IMG/VR virus record: IMGVR_UViG_3300037882_000580
Coordinates: 1 to 44,590 of that record
Origin: a virus
Strand: one strand, 5' to 3'
Length of the DNA: 44,590 nt
Of this stretch, positions 32,643 through 40,725 are shown piece by piece. The notes beneath the pieces were generated by a model, which was not told the origin of the DNA, ran no database searches, and saw only the letters and a program-made list of their open reading frames with translations. The stretch's first letter is position 1; each line of letters begins with the position of its first letter. The position numbers and the translations under genes are program-made.

Positions 32643-32722
32643 ACATTTGCAAATGTACATGAGGATAGCGGAGTCTGTGGCTGAAACCTCCTCAAGTGGA
32701 TGAAATCATGTGAGAGTTTCAG
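32643..32722. repeat. Palindrome and hairpin ahead of the HNH gene
   Basis: ACATTTGCAAATGT (32643-32656) is a 14-bp perfect palindrome. Downstream, CTGAAAC (32681-32687) and GTTTCAG (32716-32722) form a stem. They lie in the 134-base gap before the HNH gene, the only real gap in this part of the operon. Confidence 0.65.
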
Positions 32723-32769
32723 ATTGGAAAATTTAAGTAAGCCTTTAGATAAGGTAATGTGGGGTAGGT

Positions 32770-33330
32770 ATGTGTAAAGTGCTACTAAACTATAATCAAA
32801 ACAGTTTCAGGAACCTATTCCTGACCTCAGATAACTCACCTTCTGGGTTGTGTTATAAAGAAGCTAACCACTGTAGGGGGGTTAATTTTAGGGATGTTGG
32901 GGATAATGTTGGAACGCTGAGGTATAACAAGAAAAACGGGACATCCGCTTGGTATGTTAAAATAAGCGGAAAAGCTTATGCTATTCACAGAATTGTGTGG
33001 TTTTTGGCTTATGGTGAAATTGATGCAACCAGAGTAATAGACCATGTAGACGGAGATCCGACAAACAATAAACTGGATAATCTGAGATTGGTGGATCAAG
33101 GTCAAAATAATAGAAATGCAAAGAAGGATAGACTAAACACCTCTGGAATCAGTGGTGTCCACTTCGACACTATTAGCAATAGGTGGTGTTCAATCTGGGC
33201 AGAAGACGGAAGACAACGAAAGAAAAGTTTCTCTGTCTTAAAGTATGGGCAGGATGCAAAGACACTGGCCATAGACCACAAAGACAGCACAAGAAGTAGA
33301 TTAGGCTACAGTGAGAGGCATGGTCTATGA
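32770..33330 (+). CDS. HNH homing endonuclease with AP2-like domain
   Basis: 186 residues. HNH_3-type core at residues 70-110: IHRIVWFLAYG, VIDHVDGDPTNNKLDNLRLV, with H73, H92 and N100 as likely catalytic residues. An AP2-like DNA-binding end follows (SGISGVHFDTISNRWCSIW, then a K-SFSV-KYG-DAK-LAI-HK pattern). Free-standing homing gene inserted between small early genes and the deaminase gene; its end overlaps the deaminase start by four bases. Confidence 0.85.
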   Translation: MCKVLLNYNQNSFRNLFLTSDNSPSGLCYKEANHCRGVNFRDVGDNVGTLRYNKKNGTSAWYVKISGKAYAIHRIVWFLAYGEIDATRVIDHVDGDPTNNKLDNLRLVDQGQNNRNAKKDRLNTSGISGVHFDTISNRWCSIWAEDGRQRKKSFSVLKYGQDAKTLAIDHKDSTRSRLGYSERHGL

Positions 33331-33737
33331 AGGATAAGTATAAACTGGCTTACATGGATATGGCTTGTAGATTCGGATTAACATCTGAAGCAGAAAGGCG
33401 TAAGGTCGGTGCCCTGCTTGTTAAAGATGGTGGGGTTATCTCAGAGGGCTGTAATGGGCAGCCGAGTGGGTGGCATACGGAAGTGTGTGAGTGCTCTGAG
33501 ACAGGGTCGACACTTCCTACAGTGAGACACGCTGAAGTAGCTTGTTTAGAGAAGTTACAAAACAAGCCAAATACTGCTGAAGGTTCTACAATGTTTGTTT
33601 CTACAGCGCCGTGTTATAACTGTGCTATTAAGATAGCTTCTGCTAAAGTAGTTGAAGTTTACTACAGAGATCTGTATAATAGCACAGATGGGATAGAATA
33701 CTTGAGAAGTAGGGCTATTCACACAGAACAACTTTAA
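33327..33737 (+). CDS. dCMP / cytidine deaminase-like enzyme
   Basis: 136 residues. Zinc deaminase motifs HAE (68-70) and PCYNC (95-99) with the intervening helix VACLEKL; the Cys-containing insert at 54-56 is a frequent extra zinc site in dCMP deaminases. Likely converts dCMP to dUMP to supply dTTP for phage DNA synthesis; a role in nucleic-acid editing cannot be excluded. ATGA overlap with the HNH gene. Confidence 0.85.
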   Translation: MKDKYKLAYMDMACRFGLTSEAERRKVGALLVKDGGVISEGCNGQPSGWHTEVCECSETGSTLPTVRHAEVACLEKLQNKPNTAEGSTMFVSTAPCYNCAIKIASAKVVEVYYRDLYNSTDGIEYLRSRAIHTEQL

Positions 33738-33757
33738 TTAAGTTATTGGAGGAAAAT

Positions 33758-34837
33758 ATGAGAAAGCTGGTAACAGTTCGTAAAATCACAGATATACAAC
33801 CTATCGATGGAGCTGACCGTATTGAAGAAGTGTGGGTTGATGGCTGGTCAGTGGTGTGCCAGAAAGGTATTCACACAATTGGTGATACGGTATTGTATTT
33901 TGAGCTAGATAGCTTTCTACCACAATCAGATGCACGTTTTGAATCATTTATGAAGTTCGGTACACGTACATTTGACGGGGTTGTTGGTCATCGTATTAAG
34001 ACTGTACGATTGAAAGGTGTATACTCACAAGGTGTCATCATGCCTTTATCAGAGTTCCCAGAAATCACCTCAGCAGAAGAAGATACTGATTACTCCGAAG
34101 CCATTGGCATTGTTAAGTGGGAAGCACCACAGGAGCGTGGTGAGGGTATGGGATACCAAGGTGACAAGAAAGGTGAATTTCCTTGGTTCATCCGTAAGTC
34201 AGACCAAGAACGTATTCAGAACCTATATGGTAAACTTACCCAAACACACAGAGATAAAGAGTTTGTTGGCACCCTTAAGATGGATGGCAGCTCAATCACT
34301 GTAGGTTATGTCATGGGAGAGCGCTACGACAACAAAGGGTTCTTCTATTGCTCCCGTAACCAAGAACTCAAAATACCAGAGGTTTTATCAGACCCAAATT
34401 ATAAACTTGAAGAACAGGGTAAATTCTTTCAAGGTGCAGTAAACTCAGACCTATTCTCTAAGTCAAAAGAGTTGCATGAGTTGTTTGGTAGCTATTATGC
34501 AATCCAAGGTGAGTTGGTTGGTGCTGGTGTGCAGGGTAACTTTGAGAAGTTTGACACTTACCAAGTATTTGCTTACAATATTTTTGACATCGAGAAGCAA
34601 GAGTATGTAGACTATCAAACATTCGAGACTATGGCAGAAGCAGTTAAGTTGCAGATTGTCCCAAAGGTTTACGGAGCTAATAAAGTTCTTATTCACGAGC
34701 TAAAAGATATTCTCGAATGGTCTAATATTGGTAAAGTTTTGAATGCAGCCTACATTGAAGGCATTGTCTGGAAACAGGTTAATGGTGACTGTCAGTTTAA
34801 GGCGATAAACAATTTTTATCTGGAGAAAAAGAAATAA
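33758..34837 (+). CDS. RNA ligase with N-terminal OB domain (Rnl5/DraRnl-like)
   Basis: 359 residues from ATG 33758, with GGAGG 5 bases upstream; a TTG 12 bases earlier is unlikely. The N-terminal 100 residues look like an OB-type domain (IDGADRIEEVWVDGWSVV, later VYSQGVIMPLSEF). The nucleotidyltransferase domain has motif I KMDG with lysine K174, then CSRNQELKIPE, EGIVWK (motif IV) and FKAIN (motif V). It would seal nicked RNA or repair tRNA. The layout resembles the Deinococcus DRB0094 group. Confidence 0.88.
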   Translation: MRKLVTVRKITDIQPIDGADRIEEVWVDGWSVVCQKGIHTIGDTVLYFELDSFLPQSDARFESFMKFGTRTFDGVVGHRIKTVRLKGVYSQGVIMPLSEFPEITSAEEDTDYSEAIGIVKWEAPQERGEGMGYQGDKKGEFPWFIRKSDQERIQNLYGKLTQTHRDKEFVGTLKMDGSSITVGYVMGERYDNKGFFYCSRNQELKIPEVLSDPNYKLEEQGKFFQGAVNSDLFSKSKELHELFGSYYAIQGELVGAGVQGNFEKFDTYQVFAYNIFDIEKQEYVDYQTFETMAEAVKLQIVPKVYGANKVLIHELKDILEWSNIGKVLNAAYIEGIVWKQVNGDCQFKAINNFYLEKKK

Positions 34838-35370
34838 TGAAAAATAAATTACCGTTACGTTTTTACTGGCTTTTTGTGTGCGAGTTTCTATTTAGGTTCT
34901 TGGCGTGGGCTGTGGTGCCCACAGCTATGTTATTCCTGAAGAAGATCCCGATAGAGGAAACTAAAGATAAGGTGCCCTATGGAATAGGGGGTGACTTACA
35001 GCGGTACAAGTTTCCCAAGTGGTTAGATTGTCTTGATATGATTGACGATCTACTGTGGCCTGAATATGAACCAACCATGAGTAAGATTCGTAAGAAGTTT
35101 GGTTGGCAGGTTGCTACTTGGGTTAATCTCAGTTTCCGCAATGTTGGGATGGGAATAATGGCCGAGTATGCTGTTCCTGTCAGTGGTTACTGGTATCTCA
35201 TCTCAGATGAAGAGAAAGCTGAGAAAGGGTTATTCGACAACAGCTATATCTTAGGGTTCTTAGTTCTGAAGGTGGGCTATGTCAGCTACAGGGATTGGAA
35301 GCAAAAGTTTGGTAACACTGGGTATTTTGCCCTTCCTCGGATAACTTTACGATTACGGAGCCAAGATTAA
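34837..35370 (+). CDS. DUF7338-like membrane-associated protein
   Basis: 177 residues. The hydrophobic N-terminus (RFYWLFVCEFLFRFLAWAVVPTAMLFL, residues 8-34) is a likely membrane anchor; the body has many aromatic residues (WATWVNLSFRN, PVSGYWYLISD). It resembles the DUF7338 family of phage proteins of unknown function. Its stop overlaps the next start (TAATG) and its start overlaps the ligase stop. Confidence 0.65.
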   Translation: MKNKLPLRFYWLFVCEFLFRFLAWAVVPTAMLFLKKIPIEETKDKVPYGIGGDLQRYKFPKWLDCLDMIDDLLWPEYEPTMSKIRKKFGWQVATWVNLSFRNVGMGIMAEYAVPVSGYWYLISDEEKAEKGLFDNSYILGFLVLKVGYVSYRDWKQKFGNTGYFALPRITLRLRSQD

Positions 35371-35597
35371 TGAAGTATAAATACAAACTAGAGTAGAGTT
35401 CTTATTACACTAGCAATGGGTGTGACTGCTGTGAACCGGACTATAATGAGATTTGGCATATTACCCGCATTGATGAGGGTGGTAACGAATCAGTTGTAGC
35501 AGCCAACGGAACCCCGCACTCACTAGAAGACTGCTACGAAGCTATCTTGACTGATGCTGGTATTGATTTAGAGATTGAGTGGGAAGATGCTGATTGA
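35370..35597 (+). pseudogene. Small Cys-rich protein gene with in-frame amber at codon 9
   Basis: The frame begins at ATG 35370 in a TAATG overlap, reads MKYKYKLE, hits TAG (35394-35396), then continues for 66 codons to TGA 35595-35597. The second part is plainly a protein: SNGCDCCEPDYNEIWHITRI, then SLEDCYEAILTDAGIDLEIEW. No other start codon is near the break. It is either a gene inactivated by one amber mutation or one needing UAG read-through. Family not identified; the CxCC motif suggests metal binding. Confidence 0.7.
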
Positions 35598-35775
35598 ACA
35601 TTTCTCAGCAAAATGCTGGTTAATTGAACTTAGGCAAAGATACTCACTAAATGAGACAATCTTTAGAGATAGTCCTGAAGCTTTTACAATACTGGTGTCT
35701 AAAGGCAACAGGAACACAGTAGTAGCCCGTTTTGACAGAACTCGTCAATATGGGTTCGTTTATGTGGCAAAATGA
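35587..35775 (+). CDS. Small hypothetical protein
   Basis: 62 residues from ATG 35587, which overlaps the end of the amber-containing gene by 11 bases. HFSAKCWLIELRQRYSLNET, then ILVSKGNRNTVVARFDRTRQYGFVYV: a small beta-rich, basic protein. Not recognised. A TTG start 12 bases earlier is possible. Confidence 0.5.
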   Translation: MLIEHFSAKCWLIELRQRYSLNETIFRDSPEAFTILVSKGNRNTVVARFDRTRQYGFVYVAK

Positions 35776-35847
35776 TGAAAATACTCATCAAAATCACTGT
35801 TTTTAGTGTAAATGTTGCATAAATTCATCAAATCTGGAGAAAACACT

Positions 35848-36084
35848 GTGCATAATGACTTAATTGGAGTAGACATTAAGGCTGAAATAGCCTATTTAAT
35901 ACGAAATAACAAGGATTTAGATGAAAGATTGGTAAGTTTACTGGAAGAGGTGGCTGTGGCTAATGAAAGTGTTGACACGGTGAACTTGTTTGTGGTTAAA
36001 TACTTATATGGGGAGATTAGCCAACAAGACTTGCTAATCGCCATCAATAAGTACAAATCAAGTAAACAATCAGTTGTAGACTGA
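35848..36084 (+). CDS. Small helical protein, unknown
   Basis: 78 residues. I prefer the GTG at 35848, which has GGAG 9 bases upstream, to the ATG at 35812, which lacks a site. Mostly helical and acidic (LDERLVSLLEEVAVANESVDTV, then GEISQQDLLIAINKYKSS). Not recognised. Preceded by a TGATGA/TCATCA hairpin at 35774-35791. Confidence 0.55.
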   Translation: MHNDLIGVDIKAEIAYLIRNNKDLDERLVSLLEEVAVANESVDTVNLFVVKYLYGEISQQDLLIAINKYKSSKQSVVD

Positions 36085-36110
36085 ACAATTAAAACTTTAG
36101 AGGAGTAAAT

Positions 36111-36578
36111 ATGAAGATTAACACGAGCAGTTGGCACTATTGGTTACATCGTACACTAGAAACTTCTATGTATCTCAAACTTGAGATGGGTGATACCACA
36201 AATTTATGTGAGTACTTCTGGTCTACTCTGGGTAACGTACTAAAGCTCTTTTTGTTTATTGCAATAGGATTGTTTATGTTGACAATGGCTTCTATGTTAG
36301 TCTTTGCATCAGTGAACTTTATAGTCTTCGTAGTAACAGGTATTCTTGATGTACCACTGGCATGGGTTAATATGGAGCTTGCAATAGGTACTTACTGGTT
36401 CTGTACGTTAGTTGCTGTGACCGGTGGTTCTATAGCTTGGTGCCTAGGAGATGTTAATGTATTACCTAACTACTTAAAACCTAGACAAGATACTAAGGAA
36501 GTTAAACCGAGCTTATTCAAAGAATATTACAAATCTTGGAAAGCTAAGGTGTGCCCATTAGTTGAACTTGAGAGGTAA
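36111..36578 (+). CDS. Membrane protein with two or three helices, unknown
   Basis: 155 residues, GAGGAG 6 bases before the ATG. Long hydrophobic stretch at residues 43-82 (LKLFLFIAIGLFMLTMASML, then FASVNFIVFVVTGIL) and another at 95-115 (WFCTLVAVTGGSIAWCL), with a basic C-terminus inside. Probably an inner-membrane protein active early in infection; possible roles such as superinfection exclusion are only guesses. Confidence 0.65.
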   Translation: MKINTSSWHYWLHRTLETSMYLKLEMGDTTNLCEYFWSTLGNVLKLFLFIAIGLFMLTMASMLVFASVNFIVFVVTGILDVPLAWVNMELAIGTYWFCTLVAVTGGSIAWCLGDVNVLPNYLKPRQDTKEVKPSLFKEYYKSWKAKVCPLVELER

Positions 36579-36580
36579 TT

Positions 36581-36685
36581 ATGAGTAATAAAATACTATC
36601 TAGGGGCAAATGGGTGTATGTTGTTGTGATATGCCTGTCGTGGACTGCCTTCTTAATATGTTTAGGGGCTTCCTATGGAAAATAA
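36581..36685 (+). CDS. Tiny single-span membrane protein
   Basis: 34 residues: SNKILSRGKW followed by one transmembrane segment (VYVVVICLSWTAFLICLGAS). It begins two bases after the previous stop, with GAGGT upstream, and overlaps the next gene by 11 bases in another frame. Not recognised. Confidence 0.55.
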   Translation: MSNKILSRGKWVYVVVICLSWTAFLICLGASYGK

Positions 36686-36857
36686 AGACTGGAGACAAGA
36701 ATGCGCAAGGCTCCAGATTGAGCTTGATTCTGTGAGAGTTGAGATGGAAGAGTGGAAAGAGAAGTGGGAAAGACTCATGAAATTTAAAGATGCACCACGG
36801 TTCCCTGTAAAAGGGCTTACAACAATGGGGTATAGAAGCGGAGATGATGGTAAATGA
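36675..36857 (+). CDS. Small coiled-coil protein
   Basis: 60 residues with a charged heptad-like helix (RLQIELDSVRVEMEEWKEKW), likely coiled coil. It starts inside the end of the tiny membrane gene. The two could form a membrane-anchored pair, but no spanin-type signal or lipobox is seen. Confidence 0.6.
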   Translation: MENKDWRQECARLQIELDSVRVEMEEWKEKWERLMKFKDAPRFPVKGLTTMGYRSGDDGK

Positions 36858-37879
36858 CATTTTGGGTAAAGAATAAAGGTGAAGAAGTTGCGGAGCTTCT
36901 AACTTTGGCGCTAAATCACTACCGTAAAGAAAAGGCAGACCTATTGCTGAAAGTGGATGATAACGTACCTCAGTCTAAGAAATTACTACCATTCCCTAAC
37001 AAGGGAAGTTATGTGATAGGTAGCTCCAGTCTAGCACACAGTTGTAGTTACTGGTTTAACGAAAAGACTTACTACTCCGGTGATAAAGAAATCAGTAACT
37101 CTTCAGCTTTAGTTGCCCGTAGAGAACTGATCTCAACTGTGATTGACAAGTACATCGCCGACTTTACGGAAATTCACAAAGCCAACCTTGAGATCATAGA
37201 GCACAATAAGTTAGTAGTTAGGAAGATCACAGCATTAATGCAAGCTGTTGGTATTCCAAACACCTACTCTGAAAGCTACTTCAAGAGTAGTCGCAGCACT
37301 AGGAAAACTACAGACACCAAGAAAGCTGGATACTTAGCAGATATTGACCGTAATATCGAGACAAGTCAAGAATCAATCCCATCTAAGGAGTCTATGATGT
37401 ATGGGGTTAATGATAAGTACCGCGTGATCTACGATAAGATTCGCTTAGAGGAAACTAAAGCTGAACGTGAGAGGCAAGCACAGGAAGAACTACACAAGGT
37501 TGCATTACTTCGGGCTAAGTGCACACCAGATGATGCCTCCAGCAGTAGTTGGGTTATCCGTGAAGCTATCCTATCGAAAGATAAGTACCTGCACCCAGCC
37601 TATTGGTTAGAACGCAACAGGGGTGATTGGGGTGATGGGTATGACTATGCAGAAACAGGTTTAAAGGGTTTTAATGTAGAAGATGGTAATGTTGTAGACC
37701 AAGAGATTGAGAAGTGTATTCAAGAATGTATTGACTCAGCAGAGGATGGTGTAGATGGCCGTATTTTCCGAGACTGTGAGTACAACTATGGTGTACTTTA
37801 TGGGATGGTTAAAGACCCGACACTGCTGGATGATTTACAGAAGGTAAGAGAATGGATGGGGAGTAAAGACGATGAGTAA
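36854..37879 (+). CDS. Hypothetical early protein
   Basis: 341 residues, strongly charged, mostly helical: TLALNHYRKEKADLLLKV, a long helical region around 100-225 with RKTTDTKKAGYL and KAERERQAQEELHKVALLRAK, then a Trp/Tyr/Asp-rich end (RGDWGDGYDYAETGLKGF). No family recognised. Overlaps neighbours at both ends by a few bases. Confidence 0.65.
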   Translation: MTFWVKNKGEEVAELLTLALNHYRKEKADLLLKVDDNVPQSKKLLPFPNKGSYVIGSSSLAHSCSYWFNEKTYYSGDKEISNSSALVARRELISTVIDKYIADFTEIHKANLEIIEHNKLVVRKITALMQAVGIPNTYSESYFKSSRSTRKTTDTKKAGYLADIDRNIETSQESIPSKESMMYGVNDKYRVIYDKIRLEETKAERERQAQEELHKVALLRAKCTPDDASSSSWVIREAILSKDKYLHPAYWLERNRGDWGDGYDYAETGLKGFNVEDGNVVDQEIEKCIQECIDSAEDGVDGRIFRDCEYNYGVLYGMVKDPTLLDDLQKVREWMGSKDDE

Positions 37880-38087
37880 CACCACAGACAACTACATGTT
37901 GAACACCCACACACATGGAAGTTACAAAATCAACATCCCACAATCTTCTAACTGGAAGTGTCACATGTTCGGTAAGAATGCTTCTGGGGTGGGTCTCTAC
38001 TACACCCCACCTATTGATGGCGTGCCTAATTGGTTCCATAGGAAGATGCAAGGGTTAATATTAGGCCATGTATGGGAGAAAGTATGA
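37872..38087 (+). CDS. Small hypothetical protein
   Basis: 71 residues with His/Asn-rich start (NYMLNTHTHGSYKINIP) and a SGVGLYYTPPIDGVPNWFHRKMQGL segment. Not recognised. Overlaps both neighbours. Confidence 0.55.
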   Translation: MSNTTDNYMLNTHTHGSYKINIPQSSNWKCHMFGKNASGVGLYYTPPIDGVPNWFHRKMQGLILGHVWEKV

Positions 38088-38419
38088 TGAGTAAGTTTGC
38101 AGCTACGTACTACATAAATAAATGTTTAGATGGTGATGATGGAGACTTCTATCATGAACTCCTCGATCTTCATGTAATGTTTGATAACCCCTACGAGGAG
38201 AATTCTATTATCGGGGAGTTCACACCAACTTATGACGAAATAACTCACGAGATTCTCAAAGAGTCTCCATTTGGTTTATACCAAGTGTTTGTAATAGGGG
38301 ATATTGAATACTTCACCGATTATTATGGGGAGTCTGATGTAGATGTAGAACTAACTTACTCCTGTTTCAATGAGCTTCCAGAGAATTACATTGAGTCTAG
38401 TTTACAATTGGAGGATTAG
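38084..38419 (+). CDS. Hypothetical acidic protein
   Basis: 111 residues from ATG 38084, in an ATGA overlap with the previous stop; the ATG at 38072 is less likely. Acidic with aromatic residues (YYINKCLDGDDGDFYHELLDLH, then IEYFTDYYGESDVDVELTYSC). Not recognised; the low pI suggests a DNA-mimic or binding partner, which is speculative. Stop TAG. Confidence 0.58.
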   Translation: MMSKFAATYYINKCLDGDDGDFYHELLDLHVMFDNPYEENSIIGEFTPTYDEITHEILKESPFGLYQVFVIGDIEYFTDYYGESDVDVELTYSCFNELPENYIESSLQLED

Positions 38420-38421
38420 AA

Positions 38422-38604
38422 ATGATTAAGTACAAATGCTTCCACTTCGAGTTAGGGGAAAGTGACACAATGTACTACGTGTACATCTACTACAATGGCA
38501 GGCAGGCTCACTATGTAAAGAGTCTTACACAAGAACAGGCACTCACTAGAGCTAAAGAGTGGGTCGACACTGAAGCTTGTGAATGGTTAGGAGTAGATGA
38601 ATGA
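38422..38604 (+). CDS. Small hypothetical protein
   Basis: 60 residues: two strands (YKCFHFELGESDTMYYVYIYY), then a helix (LTQEQALTRAKEWVDTEA). The plan resembles the DpnD/PcfM-like genes at 28827, but similarity is too weak to call them paralogues. ATGA overlap with the next gene. Confidence 0.58.
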   Translation: MIKYKCFHFELGESDTMYYVYIYYNGRQAHYVKSLTQEQALTRAKEWVDTEACEWLGVDE

Positions 38605-39494
38605 TTAATATTCCAAAACAATTGTGGTATGTGGGTCATACAGTAGGTGATAATGATCTTGCCTACATGACATACTATGAAAATAATGCAGCTTTTGAGA
38701 AACGTAAGTCTACAGGGGTAGACTGGGCTAATCGTTCGGCACATGTCTACAACCGTGAGAAAGGTTGTTACGAACACCCCAACGGTAAAGTTGAAGATGG
38801 TGTTATCATTGACAATACCCCAACCACAGGAATCTACATTGGCTCTAGTGTGAGTCGTTGGTCAACCAGTAATAAGTTATTCCGTGTACAAGACCCTAGA
38901 GGGTTCACTGTTGAAGTAGCTACAGACAACATAGCAACCCTACTACACCTTACTACAGTGACTAACGGCATTATCCAAGAGCCTTGTGTGTGGGCTAGAG
39001 AAGGGAGCAACCATGTACTGCTCCCAGTAAACTCTGAGCCTTACTTGGAGACATTGGATAAGATGGATACCCTAGCTAATAAGTTAATTAAAGTATCTGA
39101 GCTTATGGTTGGAGACATAGTTAAGTTCTTTGAGGATAAGACTGAATACACTTACTTAGGTAAAGCTAAAGCCACTTGGAGACTCAAACCTTACATATTT
39201 GAACGTGGGGGTTATTGGGCGAGAACCATGGATAAGAAGACCTACTCACTTCCTGAACGTATAGTGAAGGATACTAAATGGGAACCTGTATTCTCCTATG
39301 TACAATCTTGGATGAAAGGTGATGAAGTTAGCTACAACACTTACACCAACCCCAAGATAACTGAGGTAGTGGGTAACAATGAAGCTATTGACAGTCTACG
39401 CGAGAATGTACATATATACGCACCACAACGTATTAGTAACCAAGAGACAAGTAACTATTGTGATTTCTCTATTGAGTCGGTGGAGTGGAAATGA
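38601..39494 (+). CDS. Hypothetical early protein
   Basis: 297 residues, beta-rich with many Thr and Val (PTTGIYIGSSVSRWSTSNKLF, FTVEVATDNIATLLHLTTVTNG), then two SH3-like segments (ELMVGDIVKFFEDKTEYTYLG, SWMKGDEVSYNTY). No family recognised. The small barrel-like segments might bind nucleic acid or protein. Confidence 0.62.
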   Translation: MINIPKQLWYVGHTVGDNDLAYMTYYENNAAFEKRKSTGVDWANRSAHVYNREKGCYEHPNGKVEDGVIIDNTPTTGIYIGSSVSRWSTSNKLFRVQDPRGFTVEVATDNIATLLHLTTVTNGIIQEPCVWAREGSNHVLLPVNSEPYLETLDKMDTLANKLIKVSELMVGDIVKFFEDKTEYTYLGKAKATWRLKPYIFERGGYWARTMDKKTYSLPERIVKDTKWEPVFSYVQSWMKGDEVSYNTYTNPKITEVVGNNEAIDSLRENVHIYAPQRISNQETSNYCDFSIESVEWK

Positions 39495-39781
39495 CATACA
39501 CAGTATCTAGTCACTTAGGCCCACTATACCAAGGTGACTCCTTAGAGGATGCAAGGTCAGCCGTAGTTAGTTGCCTAGTGGTTGAGTCTTATTTTGGTTA
39601 TACTAAGTGGGAGACTGAAAACAAGCAGTGTTACGAATGGTGGGATCACGGCTCTTATCAGGATGAGGGATGGTGGGATAAACCTACCCAACATCCACAA
39701 AGACCTGTTATGAATTTAAATTGGTGTTGTATCTGTCATCAAGACATAACTAAGTTTGTAGAAATACAGGAGAGAATATGA
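39485..39781 (+). CDS. Hypothetical protein with C-terminal CxxC
   Basis: 98 residues, Trp-rich (YTKWETENKQCYEWWDHGSY, then EGWWDKP), ending with a CCICH motif (residues around 85-89) that may bind a metal. Not recognised. Coupled by overlaps on both sides. Confidence 0.6.
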   Translation: MEMTYTVSSHLGPLYQGDSLEDARSAVVSCLVVESYFGYTKWETENKQCYEWWDHGSYQDEGWWDKPTQHPQRPVMNLNWCCICHQDITKFVEIQERI

Positions 39782-40158
39782 AGTACATACTAATATATTT
39801 AATGAAAGATGGTACAGTTAAGGAGAAGACTGTAGAAGATGTGCAGGTACTTGGGGAGAATGAGAGATACATTGTACTGAATGACCACTACTTCACTAAG
39901 TTACAGCAGGAGAAAGATAAGGATTGTGACCCCTATCCTGTGGTGAACACATGCTCTATCTCAGATTACACTACTTCTACATTCTGGCAAAAGTATTACG
40001 GTGACTTCGCTATCCGCATGTACACGACAGAAGCTAACATGAAAACCATTGAGAAGTAGATTAACCGAGAGTTCATTAAATTCATCCGAGGTAAGATCGG
40101 AAGATATATGGCTTATAATGATTGTCTGAATATTAAGATTGAGTTGGAGGGAGTGTGA
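39778..40158 (+). CDS. Hypothetical protein with in-frame amber at codon 94
   Basis: 93 residues to TAG (40057-40059), then 32 further codons in the same frame (INREFIKFIRGKIGRYMAYN, then IKIELEGV) to TGA 40156-40158. That TGA lies in a GTGA overlap with the next gene's GTG start, the same tight spacing as other gene pairs in this operon, which argues that the longer frame is the ancestral gene. Body: ILIYLMKDGTVKEKTVEDV and STFWQKYYGDFAIRMY. Function unknown. If TAG is a true stop, the CDS ends at 40059. Confidence 0.6.
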
Positions 40159-40496
40159 CTGCCATCTTCATAAATAACTTCTGTAGGCAACAAAGACAAT
40201 CCACAGACGACTTAATCCAAGTCTTAGAGAAAATATCTACACTAGGTGACTTAGAAGTCTTCCTCTACGGTATTGCCACTAAGCACGATACAGATAAAGA
40301 TGGCACAACAACTTGGGTGAATGATAAGCTAATTATCAGAACAGGATACTTCCCACAGTTCGCAGTTCCTTTATCTGTAACTCTCAAGGACAATCAGTAT
40401 GGTAGTGAGAAGGAACAGATTCAATGTTGGACAGGGTTCAGGAAAGTATGTGAAATAATACAGTCAGGGGGTTCAAATGATGAACGGCAGTCCTAG
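40155..40496 (+). CDS. Hypothetical phage protein
   Basis: 113 residues from GTG 40155, with GGAGG 5 bases upstream. Helical N-half (RQQRQSTDDLIQVLEKISTL), then a beta-type part (DGTTTWVNDKLIIRTGYFPQFAVPLSVTL). Not recognised. It overlaps the next gene by 20 bases and ends in TAG. Confidence 0.6.
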   Translation: MTAIFINNFCRQQRQSTDDLIQVLEKISTLGDLEVFLYGIATKHDTDKDGTTTWVNDKLIIRTGYFPQFAVPLSVTLKDNQYGSEKEQIQCWTGFRKVCEIIQSGGSNDERQS

Positions 40497-40725
40497 ATGG
40501 ATAGTATCAGTAACACACATCCCCTCTGACATCACTGTCACTAGGGATAGCAATCATTATAGAAATCAACATCTAGCTAAAGGAGCTGCTATCAAATACC
40601 TGAAGTCTAAGTTGGCGTATGCTTATAAGAACATTCCACAAGAGGATATTAAGTATATCTATCTGTTTCCAGATGATGTTACGTATCCCAGAGATGCTTC
40701 AGATTATAGGGGGAGATTAGAATGA
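40477..40725 (+). CDS. Hypothetical phage protein
   Basis: 82 residues. RWIVSVTHIPSDITVTRDSN, then a basic helix (KGAAIKYLKSKLAYAYKNI) and an acidic YIYLFPDDVTYPRDASDY end. Not recognised. ATGA overlap with the SLOG gene. Confidence 0.55.
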   Translation: MMNGSPRWIVSVTHIPSDITVTRDSNHYRNQHLAKGAAIKYLKSKLAYAYKNIPQEDIKYIYLFPDDVTYPRDASDYRGRLE

